A DNA stretch of 64,000 bases from Limnanthes douglasii subsp. nivea (GCA_036936605.1 JAUPFV010000003.1:76740273-76804272); one strand, 5' to 3'. Positions 9,403-21,286 are shown, numbered from the stretch's first letter. Notes: generated from the sequence alone by a model not told the origin. Numbers and translations: made by a program.

Positions 9403-11749
9403 GACCAGTCGGTAGATTCAACGTTATGGACCAAATTGTTACCGTTCATGGACGCATACACAGGGTACAACCAGATAAAGTTGGATCCAGAAGATCAGGA
9501 TAGCACCACATTTATCACATGGAGGGGTTTGTACTGTTATAAGGTTATGTTATTCGGTCTGAAGAATGCAGGGGCCACTTATCAGAGGCTTGTGAATAAA
9601 GTCTTCGAGAAACAAATCGGGCAAAACATTGAGGTCTATATTGATGACATGTTGGTCAAGAGCATCGCTGATGAAAATCATTTTGCCGACATTGAGGAAA
9701 CATTGAAGAACCTCTGAAAACTGAACCTCAAATTGAATCCAGAGAAGTGTTCTTTCGGAGTTTGGTCTGGAAAATTCCGAGGGTTTGTGATCAGCGACAA
9801 ATGGATAGAAGTAGATCTGATCCAGTTAGACGCCCTGAATAGTATGGCAGCCCCAAAGAATATTACAGAGGTACAGATTTTAACCGGACGGCTTGCAGCA
9901 ATGAACAGATTCATCTCACCATCTTCTGACAAATGCGCACCTTTCTTTCAAGTGTTGAGGAATGCTAAGAATTTCAGCTGGACGCCTAAATGCGCTGAGG
10001 ATTTTCTCAACATCTAAAATTATTTATCATCCCCAAAGCTACTGACAAAACGAGTACCCCGAGAAACGGATGCGGGGGCGGTGTCCAGGTTTCTACACCA
10101 TCAGGGATCACGATGCATCAAGCGATTCATTTTGGTTTCAAGGCTTCGAACAACGAGGCCGAATATGAGGCAGCACTGACAGGCTTAAGGTTAGCGCAGA
10201 TTTGCGGAGCCAGGAACGTTCGGTTGATAAGCAATACGCAGCTACGGATTAATCACGCAACGGGACAATCCAAGGCAAGAAAAGAGCAGCTAGTGCAATA
10301 CTTATCAGAATTTTGGCTTCATCCTTTAAAAAGATCAATTATGAGCATGTACGAAGGGAAGATAATACAATTACTGACTCATTGGCAACCACAACATATG
10401 TTGGAGAATATACCTGGATTTTGACTTAGGAGTATCCATCTATTTTGAAGCGGAAAGACCTAGAAATCCGACCGGGCATGGCCTGTCAAATCTCACCAGC
10501 TTCGAGTGCTGATTGGAGGAGTAACATTATAAAGGTTTTGGCTGAGGAAGTATTGCATGCTGATAACACTTTGGCAAAAAATGTTCGGTACAAGGTGCGG
10601 GTTTTGCCTTACTGGGAAACGTTCTTTATAAAAAAAGTCTGCAAGTAGACATTTCTTAAGGTGCTTGGGGCACAAAGAATCACAAATGGTGTTTTCCGAG
10701 CTGCACGATGGTGAAGGGTCAGCACATAGTGGCTTCAAGACACTAATTATGAGAGTTATGTTGTCAGGTTTCTACTGGCCTATGCTAGCAGCCGTCGCCA
10801 AGGAGTTGGTCAAAAGATGTGATACATGCCAGAGGTTTTCCAATTCAATCCACACCCTAACAGTCCACCTCGAGTCCATCTCTGAAAGTCTGTCATTTGA
10901 CAGGTGGGGGATAGATCTAGTAGGTCCGCTTCCGTTAGCAACCATAGGAAGACAAACTATCGTGGTTGCAGTGGATTATTTCTCAAAATGGGTCGAAGCG
11001 GAGCCATTGTTAGGAACCAGAGTTAAAGATGTCGTAAAATTCATATGGTCGAACATTTGTTGTCGATACGGGGCCCCTCAGAAGATAACCATGGACAATG
11101 GACCCAGTTTGACAGTAATAAAATGAGGATATTTTGTGCAAACCATAATATACAACAGTGTTTCTCGGCCCCATTCCATCCTCAAGCTAAAGGACGGGTT
11201 GAAGTAACAAACAGAACAATCATCAACGGACTTAAGAGGATTTTTGAAGGAAACGCCGGAAAGTGGTTCAATTTTTTACAAGAGGTACTGTGGGCATACC
11301 GAACCACGCCTCGAACTGCGACAGAGGAATCACCTTACGCTCTGGTATATAGCATGGATGCGGTAATCCCCGCAGAGACAATGTTCCCCTCTTTCATAAT
11401 CAACCATTATGAGGAAAGCGCTAATGATGAAAATCGGGTCTTGGATTTGGATCTAATAAAGGAAAAGCGGGCTAAGACTCACTTGAGTTCCTTGTATTAT
11501 CAGACCCTGATGAGAAGCAGGTACGCTTCAAAAGTTCGAAGAAGTTAATTCAAGGTTGGGGAAAAAGTCCTGCAAAACGTTTTCCTCTACACAAAAGACA
11601 AGCATCTTAGGAAGTTGGCACCCGATTGGGAAGGACCATACCAAGTGATAGAAAAAGTAAAGTCAGGAACTTATCGGTTGAAGGATAAATTCAGTCGACC
11701 TCTACGTCTCCTCTAGAATATCGAACGTCTTAAGTTTTACTTAGAATGA
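9403..11749 (+). pseudogene. Pol remnant of A1 (RT, aRNase H, integrase)
   Basis: The frame enters in RT at the Gln-x-Val-Asp of the motif normally reading RIDQLVD, runs through FMDAYTGYNQIKL (motif A Asp) and VYIDDMLVKS (catalytic YIDD), and meets a stop at 9715-9717. A second open part continues to 10017. A deletion then removes the gypsy RNase H, and the archaeal-like RNase H resumes with GVQVSTPSG and NNEAEYEAALTGLR. Integrase follows with the HHCC region (CDTCQRF), WGIDLVGP, TMDNGP (second Asp) and the catalytic Glu in GRVEVTNRTI, then a C-terminal part with stops near 11546 and 11716. It ends at LKFYLE just before 11749. Several stops and deletions make it non-functional. Confidence 0.9.
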
Positions 11750-11799
11750 TTTTTAATTTTTACCGTTTTCTTTCAATTTTATTGTAAGAAAACTTTAGT

Positions 11800-11853
11800 C
11801 GGGGACACACTCTTTCTTACCCTGGTGGCGCAGGGAGGTTTTAATGAGGTGTC
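11800..11853 (+). ncRNA. Conserved post-pol hairpin motif, family A
   Basis: About 50 nt after the pol stop. A GGGGACACACTCTTTC stretch is followed by arms CCCTG and CAGGG around the six-base loop GTGGCG, then GGTTTTAATGAGG. The same layout occurs after pol in families B and C (see findings). It is proposed as a structured RNA element of the retrotransposon transcript; no function is known to me. Confidence 0.5.
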
Positions 11854-11924
11854 TATCTAAACCCACCCGTTTAGTAAATTCTTAGAGCCTTAGCACAAGT
11901 TTACTTTTTTTATATCGTCAAACC

Positions 11925-12170
11925 TGTTAAAGGGGTTTTCAAAATTAAATTTGATCAACAACGTCAAACCCATTAAAGGGTTTTTCAACATTAAAGTTGA
12001 TCAACACATTCGAATCTATTAAGGTTTTTTCAACATTAAAATTGATCAACACATTCGAACCTATTAAAGTGTTTTTCAACATTAAAATTAATCAATACAT
12101 TCGAACCTAATAAGGTTTTTTCAACTTCAACGTTAATCAACAAAGTCGAGCCTATCACAAGGCTTTTTTC
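11925..12170 (+). repeat. 3'UTR tandem array of about 46-bp units, family A
   Basis: About six units built on TTTTTCAACATTAAAATTGA, then TCAACACATTCGAACCTATT. Each unit contains a small inverted repeat of the AACCT...AGGTT type; in one unit it becomes AGCCT...AGGCT (12148-12166), so both arms changed together. Such arrays between pol and 3' LTR are known in Tat elements. Confidence 0.8.
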
Positions 12171-12399
12171 AGCTAAAATTTGATCTAAAAATTCAAGCAT
12201 AGTAAAATCCATTAACTTTGTCATCGAAGATTGATAACTTTCGATTGCAAAAAAGGGGTAGGATGTCAAACGGAGTACAAAAAAAACAAATACAGATGAA
12301 AGTTCACAAAAAGCAACCAAGATAAGTCTTAACTGGTAAACAAAAAACAACCAAGACAAGTTTTAACTGGTAAACAAAAAACAACACAAACAAACAGAT

Positions 12400-15300
12400 C
12401 TGAGCTGCAAATTTCAAGTTCAGGGTCGGTACAATCAACACCTTCAGGACGGTCTTCTTCGGGGACGTCTAACCACATTGACCCAAGCGGCATTTGAGGC
12501 CATTGAGCATGAAAATTCGGAACATAGCATGGCCCTTGCGTCAGCAACTTCTTTTTCCATAAACTTTTTGCACTTGGCGGCAAATAGACGATTTTCTTCC
12601 TTGCTCCTGTCGAGGGTCATTTGGAGCTCGTGAATTTCCTTAGCCATTTTCGTTGATCGCCGACAAAAGTAACCATTTTGAAGCTTCTGGGCAACCAATT
12701 CTTTGACAACTTTGGTGCGGTCTTCATTGGCTTGGGAGACAGATTTTTCCCAGTCTCTCTCTTTCGCGTCAAAAGCCTGAATCTTAGCTTTAAGAGTGTC
12801 AGCTCGTTGGTTGGCAAGATCAACTAAGTATTTTGATTCTTTGGCTTTGGATGAAATGCTTCTTTTGAGCTCGGTAATTTCCCTATGAAGTTTCAATACT
12901 TCCTTCTCTTTTTCGGCTATGGGGGCGAGCATGTTCTGTAGTGAGCTGGCCAGGACATCTCAATCTTGAAGGAAGAAATATTTCGAACTCTAGGCATGAA
13001 CGGGCAAGAATATAGGCTCGGGATGCATTGAATTTCCTTGACAATGAGTATGATCGTGCTGGGCCAATATAGCAAGATTACCCGAGTAGTCTGATGCTTT
13101 GTTTTTACCTCCGGAATGCATTTCCTCCGATCTTTTTCCTCCTATACAAGCTTCGATAGGCGTAGACAACTTTGCACCACCAAATTATTTGAACATGGTG
13201 GGAATGGTGATCTGTTTAGCGGTTAGGTCGACATGCACTTCATTTACAACAATTTTCCCTTTGGATTTCTTGTTTAAGGTAGGGTTCCTTTCTTAAATTG
13301 CGGCGTTATTTTTCCTTTTGTCACCACAAACTTGCTATCCCCCTTTAACAATGGCAGGAGATTTATCCCCACTTACGATCGGGTCACTAAGAATGACAGT
13401 GGTCTCTGGTTTTGAGGGCGGTACTTCAATAAGTTTGTCTATGGCATCACCCTGCTCATTTTCTGGATCAGACAACTCCTCTGATTTCACACGTTTGTTG
13501 GGCACCCGATCTCTTTTAGGCAAAAATACTTCAAAGTCTGGGGCTCCAAGTCTCTTCACGAAGTCAAAAACATCAAGAGGAGTCCGTAGCTTCGATGCTT
13601 AGAATATCGTTGGAGCAACGTCAAAGGTTGATGTTGATAAGATTGGTGTTCTTAGAGCATCGACAAATTTTTTGGCCCCAATTCTTCCTGGAAAATGCTC
13701 GAAGTTTGGAAAACATTATCGAGGCTTCCTTGTAGTGGGCTTTCCTCAACTCTTGAATGGCTACCTTGAAAGCTGAAGGTTGAAGGGCGTTAAAAAAATG
13801 TATTAAGTACATACCTTCAGGAGTTCATTTGTATAGGAGACGCCTAGGATTTTCTTTGCTGTAGGGTCGGTCGTTTTCCCAAGTGCCGCTAATAAAGACA
13901 AATCAGTATTTCCATGATCTATTAGCCTCTAGCAACTTGTTTACTATCTTCTTCAGGTCAGCAAGGGAAGAGTAAAAGAAGGGCAGCTTCAGATATTTTG
14001 ACAGCTCATATATTCCTATGTATTCCTCCATGGAGATCGAGATCCCAGACAGTCGAGAAGCCATAATGGTAGGCATTAAAGTATACCAAACATTATGAGT
14101 TAATTAGGTCGGGCATATCTCGAGGATCTCGGAGTATCTGACGATTTTAGGACGAGGGGAAGTCGTAGACCCCAGTTGAAGAGCTCGGTGAAAAACACTA
14201 CTTCTCGAGCTTGTATGGACAAGAGAGTCTCACCAGGCTTTGGAAAGCAAACATTGAGACAATCATGAATTCCCTAGATTTTCTTCAAACCGGCTTCCTC
14301 GTCGGGAGAGTAGTACAAGTATTTCCCATTAAAAAGAGACAAAATATGCTCATTACTCAGGAAAATATGGTAGCCTGTCACAGCACCGACGGTTTCAGGA
14401 GGCAACGAATCTCTTTCAGCGTCACCAGTTGCAGGAGTATTTTGAGTCTTTGGATTTGTTGGAGCGTCTCGTTCAATGTTTTCTGTCTCCAACTCTTGCC
14501 GATCCAGGTGCCAGGACAAGCGTATCTTCGACTCTCGTCGACGCAGATGACTTTGAGGGGTTTTGGCTAGTCTTCTTGGCGTTCTTACCTTCGACCTTCG
14601 TCGATATAGAAGCATTGGTGGAAGGCTTATGAGTGACTTTTTCAGTAGCTTTGTGATCAACCCTTGTCAATGCTGATGTATTTGATGAAGGTTTATGTGT
14701 AGCCTTTTTAGTGGGTTTATCCTCGACCTTTGTCAATGCAACTACCTTAGTGGAAGATTTATGGGTAGTCTTCTCAGCAGGCTTATCTTCAACCCTGGCC
14801 GACGCAGAGGCTTTGGAGGATTTAAGAGTTGGTTTCTCAGCCTCGGCATTTTAAACTCCCTTGGGCAGGGGTTTATCAGCAAACGTCAATCCATGGGAAG
14901 AAGGAGTTGCGAGAACTACACTTGAGCTGTTATTGACACGAGTATGTCCAGGCGTTGGGACCCCAGTATTTTTGGAAGCGACTTCTTTGCGTTTTCTTCT
15001 CTCTTAATCTTGTTGGACCACCCACTTAGGAGTAGTCGCAATATTATGGTTGGTTCGATGTCCTATAATAGTTGGAGTTAGTTGGACCTATTCTAGAAGG
15101 GTAGATGAAGAGCTAGAGTCACCCATACTCAAAAACAGAGTTTTGGGTCGGTCGATCGTATCCCGAGGCTTTGAAGGAGCAGGATGATTTTTAGCGTCAG
15201 ACTATCTAGCTGATAAAGGAGAAGAATGAGCAGCAACGTTGGGCTTTTTTGACGAATAGGCCCTTAGGATGGTCTGAAGGTTTGCGTTAAGTGAAGGTGT

Positions 15301-15501
15301 TGATGGGCCCGTGTTTTTGGGTTTTGGAAAGATCAACGATTCCGAGCTCAGTGGTGATATAGGACCCTTATGAATTAACTCAGCGACTCGCTATTCTTTT
15401 GCTCTGTCGTTGATGCTAATGTAGTCGATGAAACCAAAGACTGGCTTCTCAGGATGATCTGTTTTCTTCTTGGGCTTCTTTTGAGATGAAGGAATTCTCA
15501 T
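12400..15501 (-). pseudogene. Antisense ORF (aORF) of A1, decayed
   Basis: The start ATG at 15501 (MRIPSSQKK, then a basic KPKKK stretch) parallels the start of the intact B2 aORF. Going left, fragments match the family core: AFKVAIQELRKAHYKEASI, with an R-K-N-W-G block (13621-13790), corresponds to the first part of B2 exon 2. A coiled-coil region (12444-12932) and the end motif MWLDVPEEDRPEGVD (about 12450) match B2's C-terminus. A splice donor (GAAG/GTATGTAC, near 13813) and an acceptor-like AG lie at the position of the B intron. Many stops and frameshifts break it. The family corresponds to the plant gypsy-type transposon protein seen antisense in Tat elements; its role is unknown. Confidence 0.8.
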
Positions 15502-15596
15502 AAACCAAATCGAAATTTCTCTCTCTAGGAAGTGCGGAGCAACAAGAGTTTACCTCTCTAAAACTTAGATAAAATGTGAGAATGAAGGAATGGAAC

Positions 15597-15604
15597 TATT
15601 TATA
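15597..15604 (-). promoter_or_regulatory. TATA box of the A1 antisense ORF
   Basis: TATAAATA on the minus strand, 96 bp upstream of the aORF ATG. The same octamer sits 123 bp upstream of the aORF start in both B elements and at the matching place in A2 (48537-48544). Confidence 0.6.
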
Positions 15605-16164
15605 GTCAAGTAATCGTGGCAAAGGTCTGCTCCATAGAGAAGCGCAATCGAAAAGAATGTCTGGAATATCAAGAGTCGCTTAACCAAAATGCTAGTTAAA
15701 ATATAACCTAGTTATCGCAAGACACGTGTCCATCCGGGCGGTTACAGCAGACCTAGGGCTAGGCTTATGATGCGCGCGTGAGGCAGCTCTACAGGTTAGA
15801 GTTACGAATATAAGCGACGAATTGACGAATGACACGTGGGCAAGCTGAATAGGGACACATGGACGGATCAGCAAACAGGTTCTAGAGGATAGTGTAATGG
15901 GCCTTTGAAAAAATTGCTTGACCCAAGGCCCACAAGAGATGGGCCAAAGAGGTCTGATCCAGCCCCGGTTATATCTAACACACCCTAGCATAATAAAACA
16001 AGCGGTCAGCTCTTAGCAGGTCAGTCATGGAGGATCAACCTTCCGAACCAACAATGAGGGTTCAACAAACAACGCACGAATCATAACGTCGGTACTGAGG
16101 GGGTCGACAGAAAGGCCAACACAGAAGATCGACCAGAGGGTTCAACATTAAAGTAGGGGGCTAC
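15605..16164. other. Region between aORF promoter and 3' LTR of A1, with polypurine tract
   Basis: No ORF. It likely holds upstream control sequence of the aORF (two ACACGTG-type G-box-like cores, near 15720 and 15832). The purine-rich tract AAGTAGGGGGCTAC ends at 16164, immediately before the LTR, and would prime plus-strand synthesis. Confidence 0.6.
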
Positions 16165-16474
16165 TGATAAGGGCATAAAATGCCAAGATTGTTAAGTGGC
16201 TAAATTGATAATTTAAAAACCTATAGGGACCTACTTGTAAAGATAGGAAATGTAAGATATAAGTATAAATACGAGGGTTAATATGTAATTAGAATAAACA
16301 TAGCATGTGACACTAGAGCCCACCACTGGCACTATATAATGAAAGATCTTTTTTTGGAAAATAGTACTTTATTCTCATTACTTTCTCTCTCTAGAACTTT
16401 GTACTTACTCATCTAACACCCTTCCACTATACACATTATCCGATAATCCACCCTAAATATTCTAAGACTTATCA
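16165..16474 (+). repeat. 3' LTR of A1
   Basis: 310 bp, starting TGATAAGG after the polypurine tract and ending CTTATCA, so the ends form a 7-bp inverted repeat around the usual TG...CA. The copy in the duplicated block is 49105-49431. The following 5 bp (ATCGA) would be one target duplication; its partner is lost. Confidence 0.85.
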
Positions 16475-16588
16475 ATCGAAACATAGTATACGGGACAGAT
16501 TCCTGTATAGGTGAGGCAAGGCACTCACTTCTAACTGCATAGATAAACTCACGATGTGTCTCTTTCAGGAGAAATTAGTGATTCATAC

Positions 16589-17048
16589 TAAGGGTGGTAA
16601 TTCAGGTGTTGTTCGGCCCGACCCGATCCGGTCCGGCTGGATTTTGTCTGACCCGAACTTAGAAAGGGTCGGGTGTTGTGCGGCCCGAACTTAGAACGGG
16701 CCGAGTTCGGGTTCAGAAATTGTAACCCGTAACCGGGCCGGGCCGTGTTCAGGTTTCAAATTTTTCCGGCCCGTTTCGGCCAAAAAATCATAAAATATAT
16801 TGTAAAAATATAGTAATGTCCGCCCCGTTTCAAAAATAAATTAATATATTTAAAATAAATTAAAAAATATTAAAATTAATGTCCGCGGGTCGGGCCGGAT
16901 TGACCGGCGGACATTAGCGGACGGGCTCGGGTTTGAAAAATATGAGCCCGAGAACGGGTCGGGCCGGGTTCGGGCTCAAGTGTCAAAAAAAGCGGGCTGA
17001 AGCGGTCCGACCCGAACTCGGCCCGCGGACGGCCAATTGCCATCCTTA
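16589..17048. mobile_element. 460-bp hAT-type MITE with GC-rich core
   Basis: Termini TAAGGGTGGTAATT and, inverted from the right end, TAAGGATGGCAATT (12 of 14 match). Exact 8-bp target duplication ATTCATAC at 16581-16588 and 17049-17056, the size made by hAT transposases. The uninterrupted site is seen in the duplicate at about 49531-49548. The core is built of CGGGTCGGGCC-like palindromic simple sequence with an AT-rich centre. It encodes no transposase; the ORF that runs through it is the interrupted D gag plus chance codons. Confidence 0.92.
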
Positions 17049-19020
17049 ATTCATACCATAAAGTCACCCCAAATATAATTAGCGATTCAAAAAATCTACA
17101 CAAATCATTAACCTTTTCTCTGCTCTCAAGAATTATATATTCCACGATATTGATTATATTTTGATCATTATCGGGGTCTAAATACTCTCTGGCTACATCA
17201 AACAGATCGGTGATCTCAGAAATGACCATCGCAGTCTCTTGCTTCGGTATTGTCACGACCTCTCTTACCCCAAAGTTCTGTTGTGCTTGCTTCTTCACAA
17301 ATGTTTTTAACTTTTCATTCTCATTCAACATTTGTATTTATTTTTTCTGTGTGATACAATCCCTCGTATCATGGCCAACATCTTCGTAATACTTGCAGTA
17401 TCGGCTATTACGATTTTCTCTAGGGATTTGAATAGGAAAAGGTTTCCAAAAATTGACAAGCTTATTTTTTTTTTTAAGATAGTCGACACACATTTCGTTA
17501 GCTCAGAAAAATGAGCGGGTCGGACCCACTTGTTTGAGATGGAACGAGATATAACTTGAGTATTTACTATCTAATTATTAATCTTTACGTGGGGGCTGCC
17601 AGCCTGATGCACTTGGTTGACAATGTCATGGCGCCGGGTAGGTACTGCTTGGATGAGGCTGTGGGACTGGCGTCAAATTCTGCTGGTATAGCACGATGGT
17701 CGCCTACCCACTTTACTGCAACTGGGCCGCTACATCGGGTGCTTGGGTCTCCTCAATCAAAATTCGCTTATGGACTTGAACTAACAAAGCAGAAAAAGTA
17801 AACGCTTATTTCTTCGTCACAACCTCCTTCATAGGACCGAGCAGAAGACCTAGTCTAAAACCTGTTAGTTAGATTCTCCTCACAGTGGTCCAAATCCGTC
17901 TTGGCATCCACGAATCGTCAGGTGTAATCTCTTAAACTCTCCCTGACCTTCTGTCTATAGTTAACATTCGTATCTTCATTTTCCTAAAAATTCTTGCTCC
18001 GCACAAACTATTGTCTAAACATTACCCAAAACATATCAAAGTTCTTTATGCAACCTTATGACAATCGATTATACCATTTCGAGGCGCGTTCTTTGAAATT
18101 TTGCGAGAAAGAACGGTAAAGTAGTTTGTCATTGCTATCAAAGTTTAACATAAAGTTTTTCAACAACTCCAAATGACTGGCTGGGTTCTTGTTCCCATCA
18201 TATTTTTCCAGATGGGAAATATCGAATCTCTTGGGCAGATGCCCTGAAAGGATTTTGTAAGACAACTGCCAGCTTCACTTCCAAAACCTTCTACAGGGGT
18301 TGCGTGCAGTCCTTTGTCATGCGGGTTAGCAAATTGACTTCGAACCCTACTACCCGAAAGGAACTCGACGTGGGGCGTGGGTCGTGGGGCGTGGCTGTTT
18401 TCTCTCTTCTATTTATAATGATTGCCTTGTTTTTATCCACGGAGGAAGGAGTTCTTTTATCAATGCTATTCCCGTTGTATTTTAATATTCTTGACCAGCG
18501 AGACAAGCGACGTAAGATTTCTTGTTTCTTTAAAATCCTTTTCTCCTTCTTATGGCGTTGATATTCATGGTCCGGGACGAGGGTTCATTTGAATCATAAA
18601 CGGAGGAATCACTATGCTCTCGCGTAAACCGGTGCTCGACCTTCATATCATTCCTTAACAACCTATTATTATTTCGTCCCGACCAGGCTCGACCTTGACC
18701 GCGGTTTTCTTCTTCTTGACCCTAAATGTGATTTTCTTCTCTCTCGCTATCAGGTGATCGCTCTCTGTGAAGTCCCGACCTATTTCTTTTGTAAACTAAA
18801 ACTGCTCATTTGTCAGCATAATGCTTATCTATATCGTCCAAAGGTTGTTGCATAGTCATAATAAGGGTCATCCGCTTATCTAGCAATTGTTCATATTGGT
18901 CGTGATCGTGATGTAACTCTTCAACCTAGTTTCCTTCAAATTGACGATCTGCGGAATAAGAGATAATTCTGGCGACGTCCAACCCCATCGTTCTACCATT
19001 TACCGTATCTGCGTTCATCT
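17049..19020 (-). pseudogene. gag remnant of D1
   Basis: Begins at the minus-strand ATG near 19018 (MNADTVNGR-type start, as in D2) and runs left. Recognisable blocks: LPKRFDISHLEKYDGNKNP (about 18170-18240) and FKERASKWYNRLS (about 18056-18095), both typical of plant gypsy capsid, and a C-terminal part (17049-17331) with EVVTIPKQETAM and FFESLIIFG that parallels B gag just before protease. Stops and frameshifts throughout; the C-terminal piece is interrupted by the MITE. Confidence 0.75.
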
Positions 19021-19069
19021 TTTTTTAAATTTGTGATTTGGGAGAATCTGTCATTGGGTATCACTTCAG

Positions 19070-19089
19070 CTTCCCACAGACAACCCCAA
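19070..19089 (-). promoter_or_regulatory. Primer-binding site of D1
   Basis: On the minus strand, TTGGGGTTGTCTGTGGGAAG directly follows the LTR end. D2 has TTGGCGTTGTCTGTGGGAAG, so one base has changed here. It resembles the B-family site but differs at two positions. Confidence 0.65.
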
Positions 19090-19428
19090 TGATAGCTCCT
19101 GAAACATCTGGACCCTGATCTTACTACCAAATAAAATCGTAACAATATTTTGAAAGGGAAACACAATATTCTATAAAGAGAAAGTAGTAAAAAATAGTTA
19201 TTAATAATAAATATTCACCATCCCCTATAAAGAGAATCTTTATTTATATAGTACTGGAAGTGGACCCTCACCCACATGGGTGACCAATTTTTTCCTATTT
19301 CTATCCTTATTTACTCTAATTCTACACATACAATCATTATTTACAAGATACATCCTTCTTATTTATTATCTATTTTTCTTATTACAAACAATCATTTCAC
19401 TCTCAAAATACCCTTGGACCTTGTCTCA
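19090..19428 (-). repeat. 5' LTR of D1
   Basis: In the element's sense it begins TGAGACAAGG (19428 going left) and ends GGAGCTATCA next to the primer-binding site. About 339 bp. The outer boundary was set by comparison with the C LTR that follows; D2 has the same structure at 62522-62859. Confidence 0.65.
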
Positions 19429-20180
19429 TAAGGAAGTAGGTACCTACAATCAATATCAACAATATACATCGAAGTCGAGCGGAATAAGGCAGAGCAGGAC
19501 CAAAGAAAGCAAAGCAGAGCAGGACAAAGTCGAGCGGGATCATATATGGAAAAGTTAGACAGAGCAGAACAAGGCAGAGAAGGATCAAACCCAGCGGAGT
19601 AGAGCAGAACAAGGTCGGGAGCACTCAAACTTACGTCGAGCAGAGCACGACTAGAAGTACGCACATCCAGCCAAAGAAAACTCAAAGAGGCTAGTCCGCA
19701 CTCAGCTACAGTCGAGTAGAGCATGATCAGAAGTAAGCACGCTCAACTCGAACCAATAGAGAAACTTAGTGTGCGATATCGCCCAACCAAAAATAAGTCG
19801 ACATCAGACCTGTCCAGGGCAGGCAGGGCAACCCTAGCACCCACCGAGCGGAACAACAAAGAACGCTCAGCACGACAAGTTGTAAACTAAGTGTTAAGCC
19901 AACAGACGTTAATGGAGTTATAGAATATATTAATGGCCACCAATCAAGGAGAGATAATCAACGGTCAAATATCCAAGGATCATGATTAAGGAGGATTTGA
20001 AGCAATTAACTTAATGATGGTCACGACACATTAAATATTTGTAATTAATAGAAGAGTTATGATCAAGTGTAGTATATATACACAGGGCTAATTTTTTTAT
20101 AGAGGGGGACTAGAAAAATCTTCTTGAATCAATAATATTACTACCTTGGCAGTTCATTGTTTTAGGTTTTTCGCATAACA
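19429..20180 (+). repeat. 5' LTR of C1
   Basis: Matches the 3' LTR at 38418-39154 from TAAGG-AGTAGGTACC onward. Contains a TATATATA box at about 20073-20080 and ends CATAACA ahead of the primer-binding site. Rich in GAGCAGA/GAGCGGA-type motifs in its first half. Confidence 0.8.
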
Positions 20181-20182
20181 TA

Positions 20183-20200
20183 TTTGGCGCAGTCTCTCGG
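20183..20200 (+). promoter_or_regulatory. Primer-binding site of C1
   Basis: TTTGGCGCAGTCTCTCGG two bases after the LTR end. C2 has the corresponding site at about 63604. Confidence 0.6.
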
Positions 20201-20279
20201 AACGATCAAAGCAAAAATTTCCCCAATTGTAGTAACTCGATCTGGGATCGATATTTAACCAAACGAAAGACGAATCACC

Positions 20280-21286
20280 ATGACCAATCCTAACCATGAA
20301 ACTGATCCTGCTGTAGGGTTAACACTACCGCCTCCACCTAGACAGGACGACCTCGACAAAGCTCTATAACGCAACATTCCAACACCGGTAGACCCACTAG
20401 TAGCACTAGCCATCGCAGCACTTGTTACTAACCTGGCCGATTGCCCCCTACCACCTAACCTCCCCGAGGACGCGACCGAGGTTTGGATAAACATATTTTG
20501 ACGGTGCAAGCGGCCCAAGGCAAGACTGAACGCGACCAGGAAGCTAGGGACTTGGCAAACAAGATGGCCATGACATAGCTGTAGGAGGTTATTATTATAC
20601 TGACGTCAAAGCTGCGTTCCAACAATCACCAGTGTCCACCCAAAACAGTGATCGATGTAAGTCGAGAAGCAGTACGGGAAGGATCCTCTAAAGGGGACAA
20701 GTTTGATGAAGGAACGGGAGACAACGCTAGGCAAAAACGCCAGAAGCAATCCGCACCCAAGGATGGCAAAGAAGGAGTGAGCGAGAAGTATGACCATGTA
20801 CGCATAACTATGGCCTCCTACGTCCTCAAACAGTCGCATTTTACCAAAAAAATCATTGCAGCCTAGCTCCCAAGGAAATTCGAGCCTTTTCATTTAGAGG
20901 TGTATGATGGATCAAGGGACCCTGAAAGGCATCTAGAGAAGTTCGGAAACATGATGCTCGCCTTTAATCCAGATGACGCTATGTTATGTAGGGCTCTTTC
21001 CATGACCCTTAAGGGCAATGCGATGGACTGGTTCAGCAGCCTCCCCAAAAGTTCCAAAAGCGATTTCGCAGGACTCTAGAGTGCATTCAAGAACTGATTT
21101 GTAGGTAACAAGGAATTACGACAAGATCCTGACTCTATTATGGACCTCTAGCAAATGAGGGGAGAATCCCGTAAGGGCTACATCAGAAGATTCGTGCATG
21201 CCATGAAGAAACTCCCCGACTTGGCCGAAAACATAGTGGTGGCTTCCCTCAAGCGGGGATTGGACATGCAAGGTAAGATTTACACT
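20280..21286 (+). pseudogene. gag remnant of C1, part before B1
   Basis: ATG at 20280 (MTNPNHETD). A Pro-rich start is followed by stops, and then the capsid core from about 20880: FEPFHLEVYDGSRDPERHL, LCRALSMTLKGNAMDWFSSL and GYIRRFVHAM. Several in-frame stops (for example 21077, 21092). The frame runs exactly into the B1 insertion at 21286 and resumes at 31857 if B1 and one target duplication are ignored, which proves that the two halves belonged together. Confidence 0.85.

Larger units (their letters stand above)
9401..16474 (+). mobile_element. Family A Tat-lineage Ty3/gypsy retrotransposon, 5' truncated (A1)
   Basis: In plus orientation: part of reverse transcriptase, archaeal-like RNase H and integrase; a conserved 3'UTR hairpin; a 46-bp array; an antisense ORF on the minus strand; a polypurine tract; a 3' LTR. 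The 5' LTR, gag, protease and start of RT are missing. The right LTR end abuts minus-strand gag of family D, so A inserted into D; the matching left half of D was lost with A's 5' half. Confidence 0.85.
16475..19428 (-). mobile_element. Family D Tat-type retrotransposon, gag half (D1)
   Basis: Minus-strand gag, a primer-binding site and one LTR remain. The pol half is missing because A sits on the left and the DNA beyond A is deleted. The same A/D junction is present in copy 2 (49431/49432), so A's insertion predates the duplication. It carries a MITE at 16589-17048 that copy 2 lacks. Confidence 0.75.
1060..20600. repeat. Segmental duplication, copy 1
   Basis: SUC, MULE left end, A element with its antisense ORF, A 3' LTR, D gag and LTR, then C 5' LTR and gag start, all in the same order and orientation as at about 41985-64000. 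Differences are large deletions in copy 2 (7.4 kb inside the MULE and pol; about 1.2 kb of the A pol), a MITE in D of copy 1, a MITE at SUC of copy 2, and B2 inserted in D of copy 2. The right end is not seen, because copy 2 runs off the window while still matching. Confidence 0.85.

Noticed and set aside
12036..12359. Hydrophobic minus-strand ORF (107 codons) over the A1 array
   Set aside because: It is produced by the T/A-rich tandem units; the parallel ORF in A2 is equally composition-driven.
19392..19724. Cys/Leu-rich minus-strand ORFs in the C LTRs (also 38405-38677 and 62823-63095)
   Set aside because: They translate the GAGCAGAGC-type LTR repeats in reverse; present in each LTR copy with different breaks, no coding signal.
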